Assembly (NCBI GenBank): GCA_002600635.1
Contig: CP021371.1
Span: 2,917,001-2,981,000 of the forward strand
Source: Rhizobium sp. ACO-34A
Lineage (GTDB): Bacteria; Pseudomonadota; Alphaproteobacteria; Rhizobiales; Rhizobiaceae
Length of the DNA: 64,000 bases
Reading direction: 5' to 3'
This document shows, in pieces, positions 49,673 through 59,517 of this stretch (the first letter of the stretch is position 1; each line of letters opens with the position of its first letter). The position numbers were made by a program, and so were the translations under genes. The notes under the pieces are model-generated. The model saw only the letters and a program-made list of their open reading frames with translations, did no database searches and was not told the origin of the DNA.

Positions 49673-50647
49673 TCAGTTGATCGGAATATCGCGATAGACG
49701 TAATCGCCGAGATTGAGGGATCCGGTCAGGACGCCAGCTTCCTTCCAGGTCTCGAACACGGTTTGCAGCGAGGCGACGAAGGCTTCGTCGATCGGCTGGC
49801 GCTTGTAGGCGGCTTCATCCGGGTAGATCTTCTCGATCGTCTCCTTGTCCTGCTTGGCGAAGCCCGCATAGAAGGCGATGTACGCATCCTTGTTGTTGCG
49901 CGACCAGTCGTAGCCCCGGTCGACGCGGGAAACGAAATCGGCGATTGCCGCCACCTTGCCGCTATCGGCAAGCGCGTTGTTGGTGGCGCTCACCACGAAA
50001 TTGCCGGTGTTGATGCCCTGCCCGTCGACCAGTTCGGTAGCGTTCAGCGTGCCGATGGTGCGCGCCTTGTAGACGCCCCAGGTTCCCCATGCATCGATGC
50101 TGCCGGCCTGGAAGGCGGCGCTGGCATCGGCCGGCGTCAGGAAGGCGAGCTTGACGTCATTGGCCGTCAGACCGGCCTTCTTCAGCGCTCCGAGCGTCAG
50201 GTAATGGGCCACGCTGCCACGGGTGGTCGGAGAGATCGTCTTGCCCTTGAGGTCGGCGAGGCTCTTGATCGGGCTGCCGGCCGGAACGAGGATGCTGCTG
50301 CCGAGCCCGCCATTGGAGAAGTTGGCGACGACCTTGATCTTGGAGCCGCCGGCAATGGCGCTGACCGTCGGGGAATCCGCGGCCTGGCCGATATCCACAG
50401 CATCGGCCTTCAGCGCCTCATGCAGGTTGACTGCCGCCGGGAAGACCGACCATTCGATCTTGTAGGGCACGTCATTGAGAAGGCCTGCGGCCTCCAGTTT
50501 CGCGCGGGTCGCACCGGTCTGGTCGCCGACGCGCAGCGTGACCTTGCTCAGGTCTTCGGCCGCATGGGCAGCGGCCATACCGGTGATACCGAGCACGGCA
50601 AGGCCGCCAAGGAGCGATGAAAACAGGCGTCGGGATATCAGGGTCAT
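49673..50647 (-). CDS. ABC transporter solute-binding protein, aliphatic-sulfonate type (SsuA-like)
   Basis: Periplasmic receptor (324 aa) with a Sec signal peptide (RRLFSSLLGGLAVLGITGMAAAHA, cleavage near 28-30). The mature part starts in the NitT/TauT style (VTLRVGDQTGATRAKLEAAG) and contains FAAVNLHEAL-like and GDQGINTGNF-like segments of the ligand cleft. It is second in the operon, after the LLM monooxygenase, giving the order monooxygenase, receptor, permease, ATPase. Which sulfur compound it binds is unknown. Confidence 0.9.
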   Translation of the reverse strand: MTLISRRLFSSLLGGLAVLGITGMAAAHAAEDLSKVTLRVGDQTGATRAKLEAAGLLNDVPYKIEWSVFPAAVNLHEALKADAVDIGQAADSPTVSAIAGGSKIKVVANFSNGGLGSSILVPAGSPIKSLADLKGKTISPTTRGSVAHYLTLGALKKAGLTANDVKLAFLTPADASAAFQAGSIDAWGTWGVYKARTIGTLNATELVDGQGINTGNFVVSATNNALADSGKVAAIADFVSRVDRGYDWSRNNKDAYIAFYAGFAKQDKETIEKIYPDEAAYKRQPIDEAFVASLQTVFETWKEAGVLTGSLNLGDYVYRDIPIN

Positions 50648-50691
50648 GGTCTCTCAACTTTCTCTGAATTGGAGGAAATGGGGTGCGGCCG

Positions 50692-52029
50692 TTATTCGGC
50701 GGCCTCGACGGCGGGAGCTACCGCATGGCGGTTCTGCGGAACCGGAATTCCGAGATTGGAGCGGAAGGTCTCGCCCTCGTATTCGGTGCGGTAGACGCCG
50801 CGCCGCTGCAGGATCGGCACGACGGTCTCGGCGAAGACTTCAAGTTCGCGCGGCAGGGAGACATTGACGACAAAGCCATCCGAGCCGCGTTCCTCCAGCC
50901 AGCGCTGGAAGGCATCGGCAACCTTTTCAGGCGTACCGACGAAATCCGTGCGCGGTGTCGCAAAGCGCAGCGCCGTCTGGCGCAATGTCAGGTTTTCGGC
51001 GCGAGCCGCAGCAATGATCTTGCCCGACGTGCTCTGGTTGCTGTTGGCGCCGTGGGCGGCGACATCCGGGAACGGCGCATCGAGATCGTGCTGGAGGAAA
51101 TCGTAATCGTTAAACGGTCTGCCCAGCATCGACAGCGCGTTTTCGATGGAGGTGAGGTTGGCGAATTCCGCGTACTTGCGCTCAACCTCCTCCTCGGTGG
51201 AACCAATGACGGGGCGGACGCCCGGCAGAACGAAGAGGTGATCGGGATTGCGCCCGAAGCCGGCGGCGCGGCCCTTGATATCCTTGTAATAGGCCTTGGC
51301 CTCGTCGAGGTTTTCGTGATGCACGAAGATGGCGTCGGAGCGTCGGGCCGCGAAATTCTTGCCGTCTTCCGATGCACCGGCCTGGAAGATCACCGGCTGG
51401 CCCTGACGGGAGCGCGCGATATTGAGCGGACCCTTCACCTGGAAGAATTCGCCCTTGTGATTGAGTGCATGCAGCTTGGCGGGATCGAAGAACCGGCCGC
51501 TCTGCTTGTCATGCACCAGCGCATCGTCTTCCCAGGAATCCCAGAGGCCCTGAACGACATCGAGATATTCGCCCGCCTGACGATAGCGCGTGTCATGCGC
51601 CAGATGCTTGGACTTGCTGTAGTTCTCGGCACTGCCCTCGAGCCAGGATGTCACGACATTCCAGCCGGCTCGACCGCCGCTGATATGGTCGAGCGAGGCA
51701 AACTGGCGCGCGACATTGAAAGGTTCGCTGTAGCTGGTGGTCAGTGTTGCCACGAGACCGATATGCGAGGTAGCACCCGCCAGCGCCGACAACACCGTCA
51801 GCGGCTCGAAGCGATTGAGATAATGCGGGCTCGACTTCTCCGTGATGAACACACTGTCGGCGACGAACAGAAAATCGAACTTGGCCGCCTCGGCAAGTTG
51901 CGCCTGCTTCCGGTAATAGGCGAAATTGGTGCTGGCGGTCGGGTCGGCATCCGGGTGACGCCAGTCCCCCCATCCCATGCCGACACCATGCAGCATGAAA
52001 CCCAGCTTCAATTGACGCTTTGCCGACAT
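50692..52029 (-). CDS. LLM-class flavin-dependent monooxygenase (NtaA/SnaA/DszA-like)
   Basis: FMNH2-dependent monooxygenase (445 aa). The NtaA/DszA type is recognised from [17 protein letters not shown] at the N-terminus, the phrase [24 protein letters not shown] and the conserved [21 protein letters not shown] region. Members oxidise sulfones, nitrilotriacetate or other C-S and C-N bonds and need a separate flavin reductase, which is not encoded nearby. It is first in the leftward operon behind a promoter region carrying the palindrome at 52092-52106. The linked Ssu-like transporter makes a sulfur substrate likely. Confidence 0.9.
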   Translation of the reverse strand: MSAKRQLKLGFMLHGVGMGWGDWRHPDADPTASTNFAYYRKQAQLAEAAKFDFLFVADSVFITEKSSPHYLNRFEPLTVLSALAGATSHIGLVATLTTSYSEPFNVARQFASLDHISGGRAGWNVVTSWLEGSAENYSKSKHLAHDTRYRQAGEYLDVVQGLWDSWEDDALVHDKQSGRFFDPAKLHALNHKGEFFQVKGPLNIARSRQGQPVIFQAGASEDGKNFAARRSDAIFVHHENLDEAKAYYKDIKGRAAGFGRNPDHLFVLPGVRPVIGSTEEEVERKYAEFANLTSIENALSMLGRPFNDYDFLQHDLDAPFPDVAAHGANSNQSTSGKIIAAARAENLTLRQTALRFATPRTDFVGTPEKVADAFQRWLEERGSDGFVVNVSLPRELEVFAETVVPILQRRGVYRTEYEGETFRSNLGIPVPQNRHAVAPAVEAAE

Positions 52030-52091
52030 ATCGCTCTCCTGAGGTCGCGTGCGTGATGCACCGGATATGTCGTGATGCTATTTTATACTAA

Positions 52092-52106
52092 ATCTATCGA
52101 ATAGAT
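52092..52106. promoter_or_regulatory. Palindrome ATCTAT-CGA-ATAGAT in the LLM operon promoter
   Basis: Perfect 6-bp arms about 65 bp upstream of the LLM monooxygenase start, within an AT-rich 50-bp patch (TATACTAAATC...). Overlapping it, AGATATTAT at 52103-52111 recurs at 59684-59692 in front of the other sulfur operon. It may be a binding site of a sulfur-responsive regulator not found in this window. Confidence 0.4.
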
Positions 52107-52176
52107 ATTATATTGCCATTTGTCAGTTTCGGAGAGAAAGGAATTTCTAATCCGCGGGCCGGTGAAGCGACGACGC

Positions 52177-53790
52177 CTAACCGGCGGGCCGTGCGATATC
52201 GAGCACATCGACGAGCGTGACCGAGACGAAATCCGAAACCAGCACCGTCACGCGCACCACCCAGAAGCCATCGAGTGGCAACACGAAACCCGATGCCCGA
52301 TAGCGCCCTTCGGAGGTCTTGGAGGCCAAGTGCTCGAACGGCCCGAGACCATAGGCGGGCTTTGCAAGCTCGACTTCGATGGAAAGCGGATCGAGCGGTT
52401 CGCCATTCAGCCTGAGGTCTTCGATGTCGATGAGCACGGGACCCACAGTAGCCGGGCGGACAGTGAGACGCGCGCTTACCCCTTCCTTGGCAAGATCGAT
52501 GGTTTGCTCGGGACCGGATACAGCAAGAAGGGCACGCGGAGGCGGCGTGAAACGCCAGAGACCGATGACACCGATCACAAGACAGCCCAGCACGATCTCC
52601 GCGACGATGATCCGGCGCAGACTTGCCGTAGCGGAAAGGTCGCCCGCAAGGACACTGCCCGTGAGACGATAGCGATTGAATGCGGCGATCAAAAGAAGAA
52701 GAAAGACAAGCGCCAGCTTGGCAAGGAATACCAGCCCGTAATTCGTCGTCCAGAGAGCCTCGACGCTGCGTAGCTGCACGACGCTCAGGATGAGACCCGA
52801 AAGCACGAGCAGGCCAACGACGACGGGAATGACGCGGGAGAAACGGGTAAGCACCTCTCCCCCCGCCGCATCTTCATGTCTCAACGCCTTCCACAACGGG
52901 ACGAGCGCACCAATCCACAGGGTCGCCGTCACCGCATGCAGGAAGACGGTCGGTCGGGTCAGGGCGACGGGCGAGGCCGTCGCGGCGTGGCCGGCGCTTG
53001 CAGCAGCCAATCCGACGCAGGCAAGGGCCGCCCATGCCAGCAGACCCGTAACCGGGCCAGATGTCGGCGACTGCATGGACGCCCAGGCAAGAGCAAGGGC
53101 GGTCGCGCCGATCAGTGTCGCACGCCCGAAGCTGGTCGCGAAAAGCCCCGCCTCCCAGACTTCGGCCCGCAGCAGCGCCGATATCGGCTCGCCCAGCGCA
53201 TCAAGGCCCTGAAAGCCGATGAACAAGGGCGTTGCCAGCAGTCCAGCGGGAATAAGAAGGCTATCGAGCCACCGGCTCTTTGCGTCAGGACCGCGAACGA
53301 CAGACGCGGAAAACACCGCACCGCCGACACCGAAGATGAGGCTCAACAGCCATGTGGTTCGCGAGGCCCACAGGCCAATTCTTACGGAAAAATCGGTTTC
53401 GCTTGTCGCAGCGTTAAGCGCACTCGGCGCCCCCACGGAAAAGACCAGACCGCCGCCAATCGGATGACCATCGGAAGAGGTTACCCGCCACGAAAGGACA
53501 TGGGTTCCGCGTTCCAGTCCGGCTGGCAATGCAATCGAAATGGCGTCGCCCTTGTCGCCTATGTCATGCAGCACTTCGGTACGACCGTCAGGATGGGTCA
53601 AACGCGCCACCAGCGGGCGCACGGGTTCCGAAAACCGCAGGTTCAACCGATCCGGGGCATCGGCAAGGACGGAACCGTCGGCGGGATCGGATGCAATCAG
53701 GTTCGCATGTGCGAAGGCGAAAGAGGATGCCGAAACCGCCATCAGGACGGCGACGCACAGCATCGCCGCCCATTTCGTCAAGTTCTGCAC
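52177..53790 (-). CDS. Copper resistance/uptake protein, CopC-CopD fusion (YcnJ-like)
   Basis: Two-domain copper protein (537 aa). A signal peptide precedes His28 (FAHANLIASDP), the expected first copper ligand of the CopC domain (28-125), whose second His is in TSSDGHPIGGG. The rest is an eight-helix CopD membrane domain with a soluble C-terminal tail. YcnJ imports copper in Bacillus. It starts 2 bp after the YcnI gene stop, and both sit in the same orientation and close spacing as the preceding sulfonate transporter genes. The promoter of the next operon begins at its end. Confidence 0.9.
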   Translation of the reverse strand: MQNLTKWAAMLCVAVLMAVSASSFAFAHANLIASDPADGSVLADAPDRLNLRFSEPVRPLVARLTHPDGRTEVLHDIGDKGDAISIALPAGLERGTHVLSWRVTSSDGHPIGGGLVFSVGAPSALNAATSETDFSVRIGLWASRTTWLLSLIFGVGGAVFSASVVRGPDAKSRWLDSLLIPAGLLATPLFIGFQGLDALGEPISALLRAEVWEAGLFATSFGRATLIGATALALAWASMQSPTSGPVTGLLAWAALACVGLAAASAGHAATASPVALTRPTVFLHAVTATLWIGALVPLWKALRHEDAAGGEVLTRFSRVIPVVVGLLVLSGLILSVVQLRSVEALWTTNYGLVFLAKLALVFLLLLIAAFNRYRLTGSVLAGDLSATASLRRIIVAEIVLGCLVIGVIGLWRFTPPPRALLAVSGPEQTIDLAKEGVSARLTVRPATVGPVLIDIEDLRLNGEPLDPLSIEVELAKPAYGLGPFEHLASKTSEGRYRASGFVLPLDGFWVVRVTVLVSDFVSVTLVDVLDIARPAG

Positions 53791-53792
53791 GA

Positions 53793-54311
53793 TCAGGGCC
53801 GGACCTTCACGACCGGTGCAGGGTGCTTCAGATCGTCGGCCGAGACGCCGGCCGCGGGCAGCTCGATCCAGCGATCGGCCTCAGCTCCGCATTCCTGCAC
53901 GACCGGCACCACGATCTGGGTATGAGCCGTCTTGCTAACGGTCGCGCGGAATACGAACTCGTCGTAATGCGCGTCTTCCAGCGTGCCGCCGGTCCACGAG
54001 ATTTCCTTCACGCGAGCGCCCTGCCCGTGAGCATGGGTCTCCTCCGCCGAGGCCTTGTGCACATCATCGGTCGTGGTTGCGAGTGTCCAGCCGGGCTTCG
54101 GCTGCGGCTTCACCGAAGTCAGTTCTTCCGGAATGGCGATGCGCAGCCCGGTCGTCGCCGCACCCGAGCAGCCATGCGGCAGCCTGAGCACGAACTTGAC
54201 GGTGGTTCCAGGCGCTACCTCCTTGTTTTCGAACGTGACGTGTGCCTCGGCAATGCCCGTCAACGCCAGAAGCGCGATCAGTCCGAGCGGAGCCGTTTTC
54301 TTGATGGTCAT
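53793..54311 (-). CDS. YcnI family copper-binding protein (DUF1775)
   Basis: Exported copper protein (172 aa). The signal peptide ends at AEA, leaving His24 as the mature N-terminus (HVTFENK), which matches the monohistidine-brace copper site described for B. subtilis YcnI. Two cysteines (HGCSG and QECGA) could form a disulfide. It follows the ABC ATPase by 14 bp and precedes the CopC-CopD fusion by 2 bp. YcnI proteins are thought to pass copper to YcnJ. Confidence 0.88.
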   Translation of the reverse strand: MTIKKTAPLGLIALLALTGIAEAHVTFENKEVAPGTTVKFVLRLPHGCSGAATTGLRIAIPEELTSVKPQPKPGWTLATTTDDVHKASAEETHAHGQGARVKEISWTGGTLEDAHYDEFVFRATVSKTAHTQIVVPVVQECGAEADRWIELPAAGVSADDLKHPAPVVKVRP

Positions 54312-54325
54312 TGGGCAAGCTTTCT

Positions 54326-55117
54326 TTACCAGGTGGATGCGAGGCCGAGATGACCGAGGGCCTGATGCCTCAGTTCAGCAAGGCGCGGATCGCCGCGATG
54401 GCGGGGATAGGGAAGATCGACGCGAATATCGGCGACCACCCGGGCCGGCCGCGGCCCGAACACCAGCACCCGCTGCGACAGGAACAGAGCTTCCTCGACA
54501 TCATGGGTGACGAGGAAGGCGGTCAGCCCCGCCCGCTGCCAGAGGCTGACGAGTTCCGTCTGCATGGTCAGCCGCGTCAGCGAGTCGAGCTTGCCGAGCG
54601 GTTCGTCCAGCAGCAGCAGCCGGGGTTCATTGACCAGCGCGCGGGCGAGCGCCACCCGCTGGGACATACCGCCCGAAAGCTGGTGCGGATAGGCCTTGTC
54701 GAACCCCTTGAGGCCGACGAGCTCGATGGCGTTGTCCACCCGGCGGCGGGAGTTTTTCAGGATGCCCTGCGCCTCGAGGCCGAGCGCGACATTGTCCCAG
54801 ACGGTGCGCCAGGGAAACAGCGTCGGATCCTGAAACACCAGGATGCGGGAGGGATCGGGATCGCCGATCGTCTCGCCATCGACGCTCAACGTACCGCGCG
54901 TCGGATGGTCCAGACCGGCCAGCAGGCGTAGCAGCGTCGACTTTCCGCAGCCCGAAGGGCCGAGCAGCGCCACGAACGAGCCGGGCTCCACGGAAAAATC
55001 CACGTCTTCGAGAACCGGCAGCGGTTCTCCTTCGAGCTCGAATTGGTGGGATACGTGGCGGATATCGACCCGCTGTCCTGTGATCGTTTCGGGTTCAAGC
55101 GTTGCAAGGGCTACCAT
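54326..55117 (-). CDS. ABC transporter ATP-binding protein, nitrate/sulfonate/taurine family
   Basis: ATPase subunit (263 aa). Walker A is GPSGCGKST near 54-62, signature LSGGMSQR and Walker B LLLDEPLGKLD. ATG 55117 is chosen because it overlaps the permease stop by seven bases (ATGGTAG); a longer open frame runs back through the permease gene with no sign of coding. It completes the first of the two Ssu/Tau-type transporters and is followed closely by copper genes. Confidence 0.9.
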   Translation of the reverse strand: MVALATLEPETITGQRVDIRHVSHQFELEGEPLPVLEDVDFSVEPGSFVALLGPSGCGKSTLLRLLAGLDHPTRGTLSVDGETIGDPDPSRILVFQDPTLFPWRTVWDNVALGLEAQGILKNSRRRVDNAIELVGLKGFDKAYPHQLSGGMSQRVALARALVNEPRLLLLDEPLGKLDSLTRLTMQTELVSLWQRAGLTAFLVTHDVEEALFLSQRVLVFGPRPARVVADIRVDLPYPRHRGDPRLAELRHQALGHLGLASTW

Positions 55118-56109
55118 CGGACGAGACCTTTCTGCCAGGAGAGCGACCAGTCGCGGATACGGAAGAGCAAGGTGATCAGCGTCGAGCACATCAGAGCCAT
55201 GACCAGCAGCGCCGCATACATGTTGGCGTAAGCCGCCCAGCCCTGCGCCCACTGGAGATACCAGCCGAGGCCAGCCTTGACGCCAAGCATTTCGGCCACG
55301 ACCAGAACCGCAAACGACGTGCCAAGCCCCATGAACAGGCCGACAAAGACATGCGGCAAGGCCGACGGGATCGCCACTTTCAGGATGAGAAACAGCGGCT
55401 TGGCGCCGAGCGTTCGGGCGATGTCGTAATAGTCGCGATTGACGCTGGCGATGCCGGACCACGTCAGGATCGTCACCGGGAAAGCAGTCGCAAGCGCGAT
55501 CAGGAAGACACTGGCCGAGCCACTGGACGGGAAGATGAAGAAGGCAAGCGGCAGCCATGCAGTCGCCGGCAGCGGGCCGATCAGCCGCAGGACCGGATGC
55601 ACCCAATAGGCAGCGGAACGCGACCAGCCGATGGTGACCCCGGTCAGGAAACCGGCGAGAGCGCCGAAGAAATAGCCCTTGGCGAGCAGCAGCACGGAAT
55701 AAAACACGCTGGTACCGAGCCGCTGCCAGTCATCGAGGAAGACTTCGAGAATGCTCTGGGGCGAAGAGAAGAAGGGAAGCGGCAGGAGGCCGGTCTTGGC
55801 TGTGACGACTTCCCAGATGGCGACGATCAGTGCAGCCGCCACGAACCATGGGCCGTAATGTCGGATGCTGGCGGAAACCTTGCCGCCGAGCTTGCCGGTC
55901 GCCGCAACGACGACAAGCACAAGCGCGATCAACAGCGAGCCGATGGCCAGTTCCCGCCCGTAAGGCTGCGGAATGATCTCTGGCCAGAGCTCGATGAGGG
56001 CCGCCACAGCGGCCCAGGCAGCACCGGCCACAAGGCCGGTCCACCAGATGGAGACAGGCGCACGTTCGCGCGCCACTTCGTCTGATACGGATGGATCTAT
56101 CGAGGTCAT
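55111..56109 (-). CDS. ABC transporter permease, sulfonate/taurine family
   Basis: Permease (332 aa), longer than usual because of two extra hydrophobic segments at the N-terminus (LVAGAAWAAVAALIELWP and LAIGSLLIALVLVVVAA) before the standard six-helix domain. The coupling loop YDIARTLGAKPLFLILKVAIPSALPH is near 230-255. It is 11 bp after the solute-binding gene. Confidence 0.9.
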   Translation of the reverse strand: MTSIDPSVSDEVARERAPVSIWWTGLVAGAAWAAVAALIELWPEIIPQPYGRELAIGSLLIALVLVVVAATGKLGGKVSASIRHYGPWFVAAALIVAIWEVVTAKTGLLPLPFFSSPQSILEVFLDDWQRLGTSVFYSVLLLAKGYFFGALAGFLTGVTIGWSRSAAYWVHPVLRLIGPLPATAWLPLAFFIFPSSGSASVFLIALATAFPVTILTWSGIASVNRDYYDIARTLGAKPLFLILKVAIPSALPHVFVGLFMGLGTSFAVLVVAEMLGVKAGLGWYLQWAQGWAAYANMYAALLVMALMCSTLITLLFRIRDWSLSWQKGLVRW

Positions 56110-56120
56110 GTCGGCGCTCC

Positions 56121-57170
56121 TCAGGCCGACAGCACGTCGGCATAGACCTTGTCCGCGAAAGCGTTCGGGTCGGTAGAGTTCTTGAACACCTGCACGTCGC
56201 GCAGTTCCTGCGCATAGAGCGCGATTTCCTGGCGCAGATCGGCCCCGGTCGGATTGTGATTATGGGTCTGCGCCTGCAGCACGCCGACAAGATCCTCGAC
56301 CGACTTCCCCTTTGGCGCATTGGGCAGGAAGGCGCGAGCGGCGTCCTCGGGTTTGGCCACGGTCCAGTCCTGGGCTTCCAGCAGGGCGCGCGTGAGAGCG
56401 GCGGCGGTCGGCTGGTCGTCACGGATCAGGCTGCCGCGCAGGCCGACGATGCAGCACACGCGGTTTTCGAAACCATGGTCCAGATTGGAAGCGATCTGCA
56501 CGTATTTCGGATCCTGCAGCCAGAAATAGGCTTTCGGATCGCCGTCGGCGATTGCATGGACTTCACCCTTGTCGGCGGCAAGCTGCAGAAGTTCGCCCGG
56601 ATACTGGCGCCATTCCACATCCGCGACCGGATCGATGCCCTCCTTGTGCAGCAGGATGGAGAAGAAGTTCTTGCCCGGGCTGGCAAGGTCGGAGATGCCG
56701 ATCACCTTGCCCTTGAGCTGCGAAAGCGTGGTGATGCCACTATCTTTCAGCGCGACGAGGCGCGAGCAACCGCCATGGGTGCCGGCGGTGATTTTTACGT
56801 CGAAGCCCTGTTCCAGTGCCTTCAGCCAGCGCAGCGCCATGCCGACGCCGCCATCCGCCTTGCCGGTCGCGATCGCTTCCAGCAGCGTCTCGGTCGATGC
56901 GCCGAAATTCACCAGCTCGACGTCGAGGCCATATTTCTTGAAGATGCCCTGCTCCTGCGCGAAAAAAACCGGCGCAAGGCAGATCGCCGAGGCGTTGGTG
57001 GCAAACTTGATCTTCTTCAGCTCACCGGCGGGAGCCGCGGCCTGAGCAAAGAGATTGCTCGCCGAAAAAGCGCCGAGCGGAGCGGCAAGGCTCAGAGCGC
57101 CGGCCGTCCTCAGGAAGGTGCGGCGGTCGAAGCCGCCAGCGGAAACAAGGTTTTTCACACGTTCATTCAT
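56121..57170 (-). CDS. ABC transporter solute-binding protein, sulfonate/nitrate family, Tat-exported
   Basis: Periplasmic receptor (349 aa) with a Tat signal: FDRRTFLRTAGALSL, arginines near 16-17, cleavage around AAAPAG near 50. The mature sequence has LKKIKFATNASAICLAPVFFA and the DVELVNFGAS / GKADGGVGMALRW cleft segments of the NitT/TauT/SsuA family. The Tat signal differs from the Sec signal of the second sulfonate receptor at 49673, so the two receptors are not recent copies. It follows the SsuD-like gene by 41 bp. Confidence 0.9.
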   Translation of the reverse strand: MNERVKNLVSAGGFDRRTFLRTAGALSLAAPLGAFSASNLFAQAAAPAGELKKIKFATNASAICLAPVFFAQEQGIFKKYGLDVELVNFGASTETLLEAIATGKADGGVGMALRWLKALEQGFDVKITAGTHGGCSRLVALKDSGITTLSQLKGKVIGISDLASPGKNFFSILLHKEGIDPVADVEWRQYPGELLQLAADKGEVHAIADGDPKAYFWLQDPKYVQIASNLDHGFENRVCCIVGLRGSLIRDDQPTAAALTRALLEAQDWTVAKPEDAARAFLPNAPKGKSVEDLVGVLQAQTHNHNPTGADLRQEIALYAQELRDVQVFKNSTDPNAFADKVYADVLSA

Positions 57171-57211
57171 CAGAAGTCTCCTGCCGTTTCGGCGTGATTG
57201 AGGGAGGATCG

Positions 57212-58333
57212 TTATTCTGCGGCGGCTGCGCGCGTGGCTTCGCTATCGCGCTTGGCGACGAGAGCCCTGAAGCGCGGGATGAGATCGCGTCCGTACTGGA
57301 AGGCATCCTCCAGCGGATCGAAGCCGCGAATGAGGAAGGTCGTGACGCCAAGGTCGTAGTAATCGAGCAGTGCTTCCGCCACCTGATCCGGCGTGCCGAC
57401 CAGCGAGGTGGAGTTGCCGCTGGCGCCGGTCAGCGCCGCCATTTCGGTCCACAGCCGCTTGTCGACGCGCGCGCCTTGAGCCGCGGCCGCAAGCAGACGG
57501 CGGGAGCCTTCGTTCGGTGGCTGTTGTCCACCTGTGCCGCCGACATTGATCAACCGCTCGCCGGAAGCCGTCGCCCGCAATTCCTTTGCACGCTCCAGAA
57601 GCCGGTTGGCCTTGACCCATGCGGCCTCTTCCGTATCGGCAAGGATGGGACGCAGCGACAGGCTGAAACGTGGATTGCGGCCATGCGGAGCCGCGGCCTG
57701 ACGGACACGATGAATGGTCTCGGAAACCTGCGCCAGCGTCTCGCCCCACAGCGCGTAGATATCGGCATGACGCCCGGCGACATCGATCGCCGCTTCCGAC
57801 GAGCCGCCGAAATAGACCGGAATGCCCTCCGGATTGGCCGGCTTCACATGGGAGAAACCAGACTTCACCCTGTAGTAATTGCCTTCGTAATCGAACGGTT
57901 TTTCGCTCGTCCATTCCTGCCTGACGATATCGAGATATTCGGTTGTACGGGCATAGCGCTCGTCCTTGGTCAGGTGATCGCCGTCCTGCGCCAGTTCCTG
58001 ATCATTGCCGCCGGTGATGATGTGGACCGACACCCGGCCATTGCTGAGCTGGTCGAGCGTGGCAAGCTGGCGAGCCGCAAGCGTCGGGGCGGTAAAGCCC
58101 GGTCGATGCGCGATCATCAGCTTCAGCTTCGTCGTGCGCACCGCCACATGCTGGGCGATCAGGATGCTTTCCGGAGACGTCGAGTGAAAGGCGAACAGCA
58201 CCCGGTCGAAACCGCCATTTTCATGGATCGCCGCAGCCGCCGCGATATGCTCGGGATTGATCACCGGACCGGAAGCCGGGACCGTTTCGGAGGCATTGTG
58301 ATTGCCGATGTAACCGATGATTTCGACTGGCAT
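57212..58333 (-). CDS. LLM-class flavin-dependent monooxygenase (SsuD-like)
   Basis: FMNH2-dependent alkanesulfonate-type monooxygenase (373 aa, the family length). It begins with a short strand, then carries SsuD-like motifs: VRTTKLKLMIAHRPGFTAPTLAARQ, LDQLSNGRVSVHIITGGND and the phosphate-contact YARTTEYLDIVRQEWTS. Together with the adjacent receptor, permease and ATPase it forms a standard sulfonate-desulfonation set, releasing sulfite for assimilation. The flavin reductase SsuE is not seen in the window. The gene lies 23 bp after the acyl-CoA-dehydrogenase-like gene. Confidence 0.9.
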   Translation of the reverse strand: MPVEIIGYIGNHNASETVPASGPVINPEHIAAAAAIHENGGFDRVLFAFHSTSPESILIAQHVAVRTTKLKLMIAHRPGFTAPTLAARQLATLDQLSNGRVSVHIITGGNDQELAQDGDHLTKDERYARTTEYLDIVRQEWTSEKPFDYEGNYYRVKSGFSHVKPANPEGIPVYFGGSSEAAIDVAGRHADIYALWGETLAQVSETIHRVRQAAAPHGRNPRFSLSLRPILADTEEAAWVKANRLLERAKELRATASGERLINVGGTGGQQPPNEGSRRLLAAAAQGARVDKRLWTEMAALTGASGNSTSLVGTPDQVAEALLDYYDLGVTTFLIRGFDPLEDAFQYGRDLIPRFRALVAKRDSEATRAAAAE

Positions 58334-58356
58334 GGAACACTCCTCGTTCTTGTTGT

Positions 58357-59517
58357 TCAGATGCCCAGAGCAAGCTTGCCGGCGCCGATGCGCACGGTGT
58401 CTTCCTGCGGACTGTGGATGCGGCCGCAGAGCACGTCGCGGTGATGACGCTCGAGCGGGTTGTTGCGGGAAATGCCGTGATTGCCGGAAAGCTTCAGGGC
58501 CTTCTCGACGGCAAGGATGGCGTTCTCGGTCGTGACGACCTTGATCAGCCCGGCTTCCGACTGGCTAACGCTGCGGCCCTCGTCGATGTCACGCGCCGCC
58601 GAGCCGATCAGCCGGCGATTGACCACCAGCAGCTCCTCGATCTCGCCAAGCGCCTGCTGGATACGCGGCACTGTGGCAAGCGGCTGGCCGAGATTGCTCG
58701 GCACGCGCTCGTTGAGGAAACGAACGAGCCAGTCGCGCGCGGCTTCGGCAACGCCGGTGTAAAGCGCGCCGGGCAGTATGCCGAACCAGGCTGCCTGCCC
58801 CTCGCCCCGCGCGTCCCATTCCGAGGGACGGCGGATGTCGACGGCGTGATCCAGCGGCACGAAGACATCCTGAAGAACCGCATCGTGACTGCCGGTGGCG
58901 CGCATGCCGAGCGGGTTCCAGGTCTTCTCGATGGTGAAGCCCTCGGCATTCACCGGCACGAGAAAGCCGCCAAGCCGCACGTCTTCCTCATCCGTGCGCG
59001 CCCAGACGATTGCCCACGTCAGGCCCTCGACACCGGTGGAGTAGATCTTGCGGCCCGTGATCGACCAGCCGTTTTCGACCCGTCGCGCAGTGGTTGCAGG
59101 CAGACCGCCCCGGATCGGGGTACCCAATTCCGGCTCCACGCGAAGCGCATTGATCAAAGCCCCGTTTTCCACGGCACTCCTGATGACCTTGCCGACCAGA
59201 TGGGTCGGCCAACGGCTTGCCGGCAGCGTCGCAAGATTGATGTATTGCATGATCAGGATCAGCGCGGTCGACGGCTCGCCCTGCGCGATGATGCGGATGA
59301 CGTCCGCGGCCTCCGAAAGCCTTGCGCCCCGGCCACCGAGCTCCACCGGTGCGGTAAGAGCCGAAAGCCCCGCCTCATGTGCCAGACGGATGTTCTCGTG
59401 AGGAAACCCCGCGCCGATATCGACTTCATGGGCCTTTTCGGCAAAGGCCTTCGACAGATCGAGGGCGATCTCGGTCACCGGCCGGGAAGCCGGATTGCGG
59501 AGTTGGGTTACTGTCAT
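58357..59517 (-). CDS. Acyl-CoA dehydrogenase family monooxygenase (SfnB/DszC-like)
   Basis: Flavin-dependent enzyme (386 aa) of the acyl-CoA-dehydrogenase fold. In sulfur-scavenging operons such members (SfnB, DszC) act as reduced-flavin monooxygenases rather than acyl-CoA dehydrogenases. Motifs: RVENGWSITGRKIYSTGVEG, WNPLGMRATGSHDAVLQDVFV and the C-terminal GNHGISRNNPLERHHRDVLCGRIHSPQED. AGGAGG precedes ATG 59517. It is the first gene of the upstream sulfur operon. Confidence 0.88.
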   Translation of the reverse strand: MTVTQLRNPASRPVTEIALDLSKAFAEKAHEVDIGAGFPHENIRLAHEAGLSALTAPVELGGRGARLSEAADVIRIIAQGEPSTALILIMQYINLATLPASRWPTHLVGKVIRSAVENGALINALRVEPELGTPIRGGLPATTARRVENGWSITGRKIYSTGVEGLTWAIVWARTDEEDVRLGGFLVPVNAEGFTIEKTWNPLGMRATGSHDAVLQDVFVPLDHAVDIRRPSEWDARGEGQAAWFGILPGALYTGVAEAARDWLVRFLNERVPSNLGQPLATVPRIQQALGEIEELLVVNRRLIGSAARDIDEGRSVSQSEAGLIKVVTTENAILAVEKALKLSGNHGISRNNPLERHHRDVLCGRIHSPQEDTVRIGAGKLALGI

